Below, in pieces: positions 44,321-51,271 of a stretch of DNA of 64,000 bases. The notes beneath the pieces are model-generated. The model was not told where the DNA came from. It did not search any database and saw only the letters and a list, made by a program, of their open reading frames with translations. Positions within the stretch are counted from its first letter, which is position 1, and every line of letters begins with the position of its first letter. This DNA comes from Bacteroidales bacterium (GTDB lineage: Bacteria > Bacteroidota > Bacteroidia > Bacteroidales > Marinilabiliaceae). The stretch is from contig JAGCYH010000019.1 in the NCBI GenBank assembly GCA_017960905.1, positions 56,027 through 120,026 on the forward strand. Reading direction: 5' to 3'. The position numbers and the translations under genes are program-made.

Positions 44321-45799
44321 ATGCACTACGATGTTGTGATAATAGGCGCCGGGTTAGGCGGACTCGAATGCGGATACATACTTCAGAAAAACGGCAAAAA
44401 AGTTTGCATCGTTGAGAAAAACGCGCTCATAGGCGGCTGCCTTCAGACATTCCGCCGTCGCGGAATGAGCTTCGACACTGGTTTTCACTATGTTGGCGGA
44501 CTCGAGAAGGGACAAATGCTGCACAAACTCTTCAGCTACTTCGGACTGATGGACTTGCCTTGGGTTAAAATGGATAACGCCTTCGATGAAGTATTCATCG
44601 AAGGGCGCAAATATACTTTCCGCAACGGATTCGACAACTTTCAAAAGACTCTTACAGAGGCTTTTCCGCACGAGGCGGAAAACATAGCCGAATACGTCAG
44701 TCTGCTCCGCAAAGTGGGCGAAAACACAAACAACAGCTTCTCGCCTCGCGACAATGACGAGTTTTACAGCCAATCGCTCTTCGCGCAATCGGCCTACGAA
44801 TACCTCGAAAAGCAATTCGCCGACCCCGCACTGCGCGACGTCGTTTCGGGCACTTCGCTCAAGCTTGAACTCAACGCCGAAAAACTGCCGCTCTACATTT
44901 TCGCACAGCTCAACAGTTCGTTCATTCAGAGCGCATACCGCTTGCAAGGCGGCGGTATGCAGATTGCCGAGACACTGCGCAAGCACATCGAAGAGATGGG
45001 CGGTGTGGTGCGCCGCAACGCCGAAGTAACCGGCGTTGTCGAAAACGACGGAAAAATAAGTGCCGTTGTTATTAACAACGGCACCGAAAATATCGAAGCC
45101 GACTTTTTCATATCCGACTTGCACCCTGCTACCACTATGAACATACTGAGCGACAGCAAGTTGATACGCAACATATACCGCAAACGCATCTGTTCGCTCG
45201 AAAACACCTACGGCATGTTCACTGCCAACATAGCACTGAAACCTGACAAGATAAAATACTTGAACAGAAACATTTACGCATACGAGCACGGCGATTTGTG
45301 GCATCAGGACTTCACCGACGGCGTGAGCGCAATACTTATAAGCATGCAACCGCCCTTCGGCGGTTGCGAATTCACGCAAAACATTGATATACTGACACCT
45401 ATGAATTGGTCAAAAGTAGAGCGATGGATTGGCACGAAAATTGGTAACAGAGGTAATGAATATGATAATTTGAAAAAAGAAATGACACAAAAATGCATCA
45501 CATTAGCCTCTAAGTACATCGACGGACTGGCCGACGCCATCGACGAAGTGTACACAAGCACGCCACTCACCTACTCCGACTACGTAGGCACCGCGCAAGG
45601 CGCTGCCTACGGTATCAGAAAAGACTACAACAAACTGATGTTCACCGTTCTGACACCACGCACGCCTGTACCGAATCTGCTTCTGACGGGTCAAAACCTT
45701 AACCTTCATGGCATTTTAGGCGTATCAATGACGTCAGTGTTCACCTGCGCCGAAATTTTAGGCATGCAAAACATAACTAACGATTTGAATAACTATTAA
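44321..45799 (+). CDS. FAD-dependent oxidoreductase (phytoene desaturase / retinol saturase-like)
   Basis: 492 residues from the ATG at 44321, 2 bp after the exporter stop; an earlier in-frame start would overlap that gene by 40 bp, so it is less likely. Rossmann FAD motif DVVIIGAGLGGLECGYIL followed by VEKNALIGGCLQTFRRRG and GMSFDTGFHYVGGL, and the C-terminal GILGVSMTSVFTCAEILG. CrtI-type enzymes of this shape desaturate or saturate polyenes. In this operon a role in setting double bonds of the acyl chain is plausible. Confidence 0.86.
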   Translation: MHYDVVIIGAGLGGLECGYILQKNGKKVCIVEKNALIGGCLQTFRRRGMSFDTGFHYVGGLEKGQMLHKLFSYFGLMDLPWVKMDNAFDEVFIEGRKYTFRNGFDNFQKTLTEAFPHEAENIAEYVSLLRKVGENTNNSFSPRDNDEFYSQSLFAQSAYEYLEKQFADPALRDVVSGTSLKLELNAEKLPLYIFAQLNSSFIQSAYRLQGGGMQIAETLRKHIEEMGGVVRRNAEVTGVVENDGKISAVVINNGTENIEADFFISDLHPATTMNILSDSKLIRNIYRKRICSLENTYGMFTANIALKPDKIKYLNRNIYAYEHGDLWHQDFTDGVSAILISMQPPFGGCEFTQNIDILTPMNWSKVERWIGTKIGNRGNEYDNLKKEMTQKCITLASKYIDGLADAIDEVYTSTPLTYSDYVGTAQGAAYGIRKDYNKLMFTVLTPRTPVPNLLLTGQNLNLHGILGVSMTSVFTCAEILGMQNITNDLNNY

Positions 45800-45810
45800 A
45801 ATATATAACT

Positions 45811-46446
45811 ATGAAAAGAATATTCCTTTCGACATTAGCACTTTCGTTCTTTTGTCTCGGCATAAACGCCCAACTTAAAAACATCACCAACAAAGACGTT
45901 GTTGAAAAAATAAAAACAGCCAACGCGACCATTGAGACTATTCAATGTAAGTTCAAGCAAACCAAAGAGATAGCCATGATAAACAATCCGGTTGTCAGCG
46001 ACGGTGACTTTTACTACACGAAGCCCAACCAACTCGGAATGCGCTACACCAATGGCGAGGTGATGATAATAAACAAAGAAAACGTCACGATAGGCAAGAA
46101 AGGCAAAGTGCGCAACGTGAAATCGAAGAACAAACAGGTTGAAGCCTTGGCTTCAACGCTCTTGGCCTGCATGGGCGGCGACATCACCAAGCTCAACGGC
46201 ACTCTCGAAAAAATGAACGACGGCGCCAAAGAGATTTCGTTCAATGTGAAAGTCAATTTCAGCGTTGGCAAAGGCCACATCGACAAGCTCGAACTTGTTT
46301 ACGACAAGAAAGACATGACAATGAAGAGCATGAAGATGATTGAATCGGACGGCAGTTTCACCTTCTACGAGCTGCAAACGAAGGCTTTGAACAAGAAAAT
46401 CGACCCGAAGGTTTACGAGCAAAGCAAGAAAAGCGGGAAGAATTGA
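45811..46446 (+). CDS. LolA-like outer-membrane lipoprotein carrier protein, last gene of the lipid operon
   Basis: 211 residues with a signal peptide (FLSTLALSFFCLGINA-Q). The fold is LolA/LppX-like: N-terminal VVEKIKTANATIETIQCKFKQTK and a half-barrel body; no lipobox. LolA-type proteins ferry lipids across the periplasm, and aryl-polyene loci carry a LolA homologue. This copy is probably operon-specific; a housekeeping LolA is expected elsewhere. A strong palindrome follows. Confidence 0.86.
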   Translation: MKRIFLSTLALSFFCLGINAQLKNITNKDVVEKIKTANATIETIQCKFKQTKEIAMINNPVVSDGDFYYTKPNQLGMRYTNGEVMIINKENVTIGKKGKVRNVKSKNKQVEALASTLLACMGGDITKLNGTLEKMNDGAKEISFNVKVNFSVGKGHIDKLELVYDKKDMTMKSMKMIESDGSFTFYELQTKALNKKIDPKVYEQSKKSGKN

Positions 46447-46472
46447 AAATTTGAGAATCGATAATTGAGATA

Positions 46473-46506
46473 AAAATGCGCAATGGCTTAAGCCATTGCG
46501 CATTTT
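46473..46506. terminator. Bidirectional terminator between the lipid operon and pepF
   Basis: Perfect 17-bp palindrome AAAATGCGCAATGGCTT / AAGCCATTGCGCATTTT between two converging genes. Confidence 0.9.
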
Positions 46507-46508
46507 GT

Positions 46509-48377
46509 TTATTTATCAATCAGTTTCTCCACTTCGTCCATTATTTTGTTCATCTTCTCAATAGCCTTGTCGAAAGGTTCCGAAGTGGTCATATCGACGC
46601 CCGCATCTTTCAGTATATCAATAGGATACTTAGAACCGCCAGCCGAGAGGAACGCCAGATAACGGTCAACGTCCTTCTGTTTGCCGTTCATCACTATCTC
46701 AGACAGCGCCTGCGACGCAACGAACGAAGTACTATACTGATAAACATAGAATCCCATGTAGAAATGTGGCACAAAAGCCCATTCTATATCTACGCGCGGA
46801 TCGACGTAGCAAACGCCATCGGCATGGCCGTAGTATTTGCGCACTATGTCGCCATAGAGTTTCGAGAGCACTTTACCAGTGAGAGGTTCGCCACGTTCGG
46901 CCATTTCGTGCATCGCAAGTTCAAACTCGGCAAACTGTGTCTGACGGAAAAGCGTACCTTTGAAACCGTCTAACATGCTCATCAACAGCGAAATCTTCTC
47001 GCCTTTGTCGGTCAGTTTTCCGAGCATCATATTGTCGAGCAGAGCCTCGTTGAATGTCGAAGCTACCTCGGCCACGAAGGTTACGTAGCGCGAGGTGGCG
47101 TAAGGCTGGTTTTTGTTCGAGAAATAGCTGTGCATGGTGTGGCCGAGCTCGTGAATGAGCGTGCCGACGCTCTCGTACAAACCGTCGTAGTTCATCAGAA
47201 TGTACGGATGAACGTCGTAGGCGGCACCGTTGGAATATGCGCCCGAGGCTTTTCCTTTATTAGGGAAAACGTCGATCCAACGGCTGTCGAACGCTTTGCG
47301 TACGACAGCGGAATAGTTCTTGCCGAGAGGCTTAATAGCCTCGAGCACAAGTTGTTGCGCCTCTTCGTACGTATATTTCAGTTCAACGTTTTTAACTGTC
47401 GGTGCGTAAAGGTCGGAATATTTAAGCGTGTCGAGATTCATAAGTCGCTGTTTCAGACGCAGATAGCGGTGGAACGTTGGCAGATTCTTGTTAACATTCT
47501 CTATCAGAGAATGATAGACCTCGGTAGGAATATTGTTGCCATAGAGCGCCGCTTCGAGAGCCGAAGAGTAATTGCGCGCCTTGGTCTCGAAAATATTCTG
47601 ACGGATATTTCCGTTCATCAGTTCGCCGTATGTGCCTTCATATTTTTTATAATTGTCCCAAAATGCGTTGAAGGCCGCTTCGCGGTCTTCACGCACAGCC
47701 GAAGCTCTCACAACCGAATAAGCTGATTTAGTGAGTTCTACAGAAGTGCCATCGCTGAGAGTGATGGTCGGATTGGGCATTTCAGCATTGCTGAAAATGC
47801 CGTAAGTAGAATACGGCACGTTGCCGAGCAAGCCCGTTTTGGCCATAAGCGCCTCTTCGGCGTCGCTCAGAATGTGTACTTTGTTACGTCGCAAGCGATC
47901 CAAACGCAGTGCATACTCCTGAAGGCGAGGCTGTTGCAGTGTATAGTCAATAATTTTATCCTGCGGGATGGCGGCAAGTTCAGGCGCATCGAACGACGAG
48001 AGCTGCTCGTAATCGACATAAGCCATCTCAATTTTCTTATCGCGCGCAATATTGTCCTGATTACCAAGGTCTTCATCGGCTTTGAGCGAAGAATAGATGC
48101 TCAAGCGCGTGAATTCTTTGTTTATTTCGCCTGTAAAGTCGAAATAATCGAGCAAATCCTTTGCCGACCGGCCAATACGGCCTTTGAAATCGGTGATGTG
48201 CTTCGATTTTTCTATCACTTCGGCGAGTTTAGCCTCCCATTCGTCATCTGACGAATACAAATCATAGACGTTCCACTTGTACTTGTCGTCAATTTCAGAT
48301 CTTTCTTTTTGTGCCATAACGTAATTAAAAGAAGAAATGCCTAATATACAGGCGATTAACACTTGTCTTATATTCAT
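46509..48377 (-). CDS. pepF: Oligoendopeptidase F (M3B metallopeptidase), exported form
   Basis: 622 residues. A short hydrophobic N-terminus (IRQVLIACILGISSFNYVMA) looks like a signal peptide, so the enzyme may act in the periplasm. The zinc-binding motif HELGHTMHS is near residue 410, with a downstream Glu in the conserved EVASTFNEALL. Other M3B blocks: SNKNQPYATSRYVTFVAEV and FRQTQFAEFELAMHE. Cleaves short peptides. Its promoter is at 48395-48424. Monocistronic. Confidence 0.93.
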   Translation of the reverse strand: MNIRQVLIACILGISSFNYVMAQKERSEIDDKYKWNVYDLYSSDDEWEAKLAEVIEKSKHITDFKGRIGRSAKDLLDYFDFTGEINKEFTRLSIYSSLKADEDLGNQDNIARDKKIEMAYVDYEQLSSFDAPELAAIPQDKIIDYTLQQPRLQEYALRLDRLRRNKVHILSDAEEALMAKTGLLGNVPYSTYGIFSNAEMPNPTITLSDGTSVELTKSAYSVVRASAVREDREAAFNAFWDNYKKYEGTYGELMNGNIRQNIFETKARNYSSALEAALYGNNIPTEVYHSLIENVNKNLPTFHRYLRLKQRLMNLDTLKYSDLYAPTVKNVELKYTYEEAQQLVLEAIKPLGKNYSAVVRKAFDSRWIDVFPNKGKASGAYSNGAAYDVHPYILMNYDGLYESVGTLIHELGHTMHSYFSNKNQPYATSRYVTFVAEVASTFNEALLDNMMLGKLTDKGEKISLLMSMLDGFKGTLFRQTQFAEFELAMHEMAERGEPLTGKVLSKLYGDIVRKYYGHADGVCYVDPRVDIEWAFVPHFYMGFYVYQYSTSFVASQALSEIVMNGKQKDVDRYLAFLSAGGSKYPIDILKDAGVDMTTSEPFDKAIEKMNKIMDEVEKLIDK

Positions 48378-48394
48378 ATTGCTTAGTTTTTGAG

Positions 48395-48424
48395 CAAATA
48401 TAAACTAATAAGCGGATAAAACAA
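48395..48424 (-). promoter_or_regulatory. pepF promoter
   Basis: Minus-strand TTG (48424-48422) and TATATTTG (48402-48395), spacer 19 bp, 17 bp before the start codon. Confidence 0.7.
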
Positions 48425-48459
48425 AAGAGAGTAGCTAAAAAATTTAGCTACTCTCTTTT
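48423..48459 (-). terminator. Terminator after the tRNA-Asp pair
   Basis: 17-bp inverted repeat AAAAGAGAGTAGCTAAA / TTTAGCTACTCTCTTTT with a 3-nt loop, directly after the 3' end of the second tRNA in the direction of transcription; its far edge touches the pepF -33 element. Confidence 0.85.
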
Positions 48460-48460
48460 G

Positions 48461-48534
48461 CGGTATGGACGGGACTCGAACCCGCGACCCCCTGCGTGAC
48501 AGGCAGATATTCTAACCAGCTGAACTACCACACC
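48461..48534 (-). tRNA. tRNA-Asp (anticodon GTC), copy 2
   Basis: 74-nt cloverleaf: acceptor GGTGTGG / CCATACC, anticodon arm CCTGC-CTGTCAC-GCAGG (anticodon GTC), T arm GCGGG-TTCGAGT-CCCGT, discriminator G as expected for tRNA-Asp. Identical to the copy at 48569-48642. Confidence 0.97.
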
Positions 48535-48568
48535 AAATTAATAATCAGCCTTATATGAAAAAGAAAAG

Positions 48569-48642
48569 CGGTATGGACGGGACTCGAACCCGCGACCCCC
48601 TGCGTGACAGGCAGATATTCTAACCAGCTGAACTACCACACC
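48569..48642 (-). tRNA. tRNA-Asp (anticodon GTC), copy 1
   Basis: Same 74-nt sequence as the copy 34 bp downstream; closest to the promoter at 48713-48742. The pair is probably one transcript. Confidence 0.97.
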
Positions 48643-48712
48643 AGAATTCTTTCGAATTGTCAATCTTTCAAAGTCTGTCTACTTCAACGAACCGTTGTCG
48701 TTTTTGACGTTG

Positions 48713-48742
48713 CAAAGGTAGCGCATTTTTTATTAACAACAA
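48713..48742 (-). promoter_or_regulatory. Promoter of the tRNA-Asp pair
   Basis: Minus-strand TTG (48742-48740) and TACCTTTG (48720-48713) with a 19-bp spacer. Confidence 0.7.
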
Positions 48743-48910
48743 ATATTTCTGAAAATTTTTCTGAGAATATTTTTTACGAAGCCAACAGAAAACAATATTT
48801 ACATAGTTTACGTAAAACGAATTATTCATATAAAAAAGCAATGCCTATGGAATAAAAAACATAAACAATTGATACACATATTATAATAGGAAAAAGCAAG
48901 TAGCTTGATT
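48743..48910. other. Non-coding AT-rich stretch
   Basis: About 170 bp between the tRNA promoter and the structured element. I see no gene; only A/T-rich sequence with one TATAAT-like string near 48881. An 83-codon open frame overlapping the tRNA is not credible. Confidence 0.6.
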
Positions 48911-49074
48911 TGGAACTTTTGAAACTTCGACACTTTCAAAAAGATTTTTACCAAAACAAACTAACGATGTTGCTCGCCTTAGGGCGTGGCCTTTGTTTGT
49001 CGTAATCGGTAAAAATCAGGTAGTCGAAGACCTCAAAAGTTCCGATGAAAACGAAAAAGTGTCACGCTTTTTTT
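48911..49074 (+). ncRNA. Rod-shaped structured RNA candidate (6S-like architecture)
   Basis: Nested complementary segments: 48912-48922 with 49033-49043 (11 bp), 48925-48931 with 49023-49029 (7 bp), 48943-48952 with 49008-49017 (10 bp), 48957-48961 with 48995-48999 (5 bp), and an apical CGCC-TTAG-GGCG hairpin at 48975-48986. Between the second and third helices is an asymmetric bubble (11 against 5 nt), the layout of 6S RNA (closing stem, central bubble, terminal stem). A small hairpin plus T-run at 49054-49074 would terminate a plus-strand transcript. No open frame fits. Family and strand are unproven; I see no consensus promoter on either side. Confidence 0.5.
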
Positions 49075-49167
49075 ATATGTGGTATTTTGCTATAAGCTCT
49101 GACACATGTTGTTCAATAAGAACAATCAACAATAAAAACTAAAAATAACGTTTAAATATACATAAAA

Positions 49168-49590
49168 ATGAAGAAGCTTTTTAATATAGGAATGATAGCC
49201 TTTTTGATGGCTATTACATTGGTAAGTTGTTCGAAAGACGATGACGATGATGATGTTGTTAAGTTGGACGACAGATTAGTTGGAACAAAATGGCAATGCG
49301 ACGACCCTGTTCGTAAAGCTTTCTTTGGTGGTATATGCTACCAAATATATGAATTTACGTCAACAACAAAAGTGGAAAAGTATAATACACGAAATGGTTC
49401 CGTAGATAAAGTTGCTGGGGAATTTGACTATATCTTAAATTACCCAGATATCACTATTAATGAGACAGATAGTGATGGTAATGCAAATCCCAAAAAATAC
49501 AAATTTGTTGATTCTAGAACAATGCATTTTGTTAATGAAGATGGGACTTTATCTGATGCAATAGCTTATGCTATATATTATAAACAATAG
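49168..49590 (+). CDS. Small AT-rich lipoprotein, unknown function
   Basis: 140 residues, signal FNIGMIAFLMAITLVSC (Cys21), followed by an Asp-rich linker (SKDDDDDDVVKLDD). The body has lipocalin-like or DUF-type features: LVGTKWQCDDPVRKAFFGG near 37-55, Y-E-F-T-S-T-T-K-V, then paired beta strands and a C-terminal F-V-N-E-D-G-T. This outline (W near the start, then strands ending with a repeated F/Y-V) resembles small Bacteroidota lipocalin-like lipoproteins. Base composition is AT-rich. Terminator follows. Confidence 0.7.
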   Translation: MKKLFNIGMIAFLMAITLVSCSKDDDDDDVVKLDDRLVGTKWQCDDPVRKAFFGGICYQIYEFTSTTKVEKYNTRNGSVDKVAGEFDYILNYPDITINETDSDGNANPKKYKFVDSRTMHFVNEDGTLSDAIAYAIYYKQ

Positions 49591-49609
49591 TATAAATTAC
49601 AATAAACCA

Positions 49610-49645
49610 AAGACCTACCTTAATATATAAGGTAGGTCTTTTTTT
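49610..49645 (+). terminator. Terminator after the small lipoprotein
   Basis: AAGACCTACCTTA / TAAGGTAGGTCTT hairpin followed by T-run. Confidence 0.88.
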
Positions 49646-49681
49646 AAATCATATGAATTCTTTTTTTTGCACAATACTTTT

Positions 49682-51016
49682 TCATATAAGCCCGACCATA
49701 TAAACAGGCAAGTATGTAGTTTTGTCTTCTTCGCGTAAATCCTTGGTATATACCAAATAACGATTACCAATTCTCTTTGAGAATTTCTTACAGAACATAT
49801 CCAATGACACATGCGACTTGTAACTTGCCGATTTAACCTCCAACGGGCATATCTTTGTACCACGCGACAACAAAAAATCTATCTCGTAGTTGTGTTTTTC
49901 GTCTTTGGGCCATGTGTAATAGTATAACTGATTTCCAGCACTACGAAGTATTTGAACCACAAGATTTTCATAAATATAACCTAAATTGGCTGGCAATCTG
50001 TCGGACAGTAATTTATCGTATAATTCGTTCTCTGTGAATCCTTTATCCCAAAAAGCAAGTGTTACCATTAGTCCAGTGTCACCAATAAACAATTTAAAAC
50101 GGCTACGATCTTCTGTCAATGGCAGCCCAACTTGCGGATCGGAAACGTGGTATACGAAATTGACGGTTTTGCTTTCCTCCAAGGCTATAAGATAATCGTC
50201 CATCGTATCTGGCTGCACACCTTTCACTACCGAAGTCGGATAGAAACGCAGTACATCGCGCGACAACATTGCCGGTATAGCAGTAAAAAGTTGGCCTATT
50301 TTGCCGTTTTTTTCAATCTTGCGAAAATCATCAATATAGAGTTTTACAATTTTGCGTTTCACTGCATCAACAGACCTAAGATCCTTAGTATTAAGGTATT
50401 CACTTACTGCTTGCGGCATTCCGCCGACAAGCATATACAACCTTATGTCACGCATGTACTGACGGTTTATATCATCGCCAAACGAGATCCTTTTATCAAA
50501 AGTTTGTTGCAGCAATGGGAAAGTAGCTTTGTCGCCCATCGCCCAACGAAACTCCTCATAATCCATTGGGTACATTTCTATTCTGTCTTCTTCACTCGGT
50601 ATGGTAATTCCTTCGATATTTTGATGAATACTGATAAGAGAGCCTGTTTCAATATAATCGTATCTCCCGTCTTGTACTAAGTATTTGATGGCCTGCCGCG
50701 CTTTCGGACACTGCTGCACTTCATCGAATACGATTACCGACTCGCGTGGATATAGTTGTGTATGATAAGTACTCTGCAAATAAAGAAATATATAATCCAA
50801 ATCCATCAGATTATCAAATAAACTCTTCACCTTAGGTGATGTTTTGTTGAAATCGATAAGAATATAAGATTTATACTCCTTACGAGCAAATTGCATAACA
50901 ATAGTTGACTTACCTATACGCCTTGCGCCTTCGACCAAAAGAGCACTTTTACCTTGATTTTTCTCTTTCCATTCCAACATTTGATGATAGATTTTCCTAT
51001 CAAAAACATACTCCAT
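49682..51016 (-). CDS. AAA ATPase with DUF4143 domain
   Basis: 444 residues. Walker A GARRIGKST near residues 30-38 and Walker B VIVFDEVQQCP near 95-105 belong to the AAA_14 fold; Y-I-E-T-G-S-L follows. The C-terminal DUF4143 part is about 200-400, with the nuclease-like I-D-F-L and L-E-V-K segments (NYEIDFLLSRGTKICPLEVKSASY; D, E and K of a PD-(D/E)XK-like site). These proteins are common, often in multiple copies, and thought to be mobile or defence-related, but the role is not known. AT-rich, monocistronic, preceded by the 33-bp repeat array. Confidence 0.88.
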   Translation of the reverse strand: MEYVFDRKIYHQMLEWKEKNQGKSALLVEGARRIGKSTIVMQFARKEYKSYILIDFNKTSPKVKSLFDNLMDLDYIFLYLQSTYHTQLYPRESVIVFDEVQQCPKARQAIKYLVQDGRYDYIETGSLISIHQNIEGITIPSEEDRIEMYPMDYEEFRWAMGDKATFPLLQQTFDKRISFGDDINRQYMRDIRLYMLVGGMPQAVSEYLNTKDLRSVDAVKRKIVKLYIDDFRKIEKNGKIGQLFTAIPAMLSRDVLRFYPTSVVKGVQPDTMDDYLIALEESKTVNFVYHVSDPQVGLPLTEDRSRFKLFIGDTGLMVTLAFWDKGFTENELYDKLLSDRLPANLGYIYENLVVQILRSAGNQLYYYTWPKDEKHNYEIDFLLSRGTKICPLEVKSASYKSHVSLDMFCKKFSKRIGNRYLVYTKDLREEDKTTYLPVYMVGLI

Positions 51017-51105
51017 ATCTCTGCATTTTATTATTACACTGCAAATAAACTAATAATCATGCATATACACAAATTTAATTGATAAAAAACATCCTCTCCC
51101 CGCAA

Positions 51106-51243
51106 TTTTAGTTGTCAAAATACTATCTCTCCCCGCTGTTTTAGTTGTCAAAATACTATCTTTCCCCGCTGTTTTAGTTGTCAAAATACTATCTCTCCCC
51201 GCAGTTTTAGTTGTCAAAATACTATCTCTCCCCGCAATTTTAG
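51106..51243 (+). repeat. 33-bp direct tandem repeats, four full copies plus part of a fifth
   Basis: Units begin at 51106, 51139, 51172 and 51205 (period exactly 33 bp), each TTTTAGTTGTCAAAATACTA followed by TCTCTCCCCGC and two variable bases; unit 2 has TCTTT in place of TCTCT, and a fifth unit is cut after TTTTAGTAG. A partial preceding unit (CCTCTCCCCGCAA) ends at 51105. There is no spacer between copies. The array lies between the helicase stop codon and the DUF4143 gene start, both minus strand. Confidence 0.92.
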
Positions 51244-51271
51244 TAGATAATCATAAGTAAACAACTGTTTT

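Noticed and set aside
48604..48855. An 83-codon ORF running from the tRNA-Asp into the non-coding gap
   Set aside because: It overlaps a tRNA, has no start signal, and its composition is that of the AT-rich gap.
49682..51016. DUF4143 ATPase as part of the surE-helicase operon
   Set aside because: 255 bp with the repeat array separates them and composition differs.
51106..51243. CRISPR array
   Set aside because: The 33-bp units are directly adjacent with no spacers, and no cas gene is nearby.
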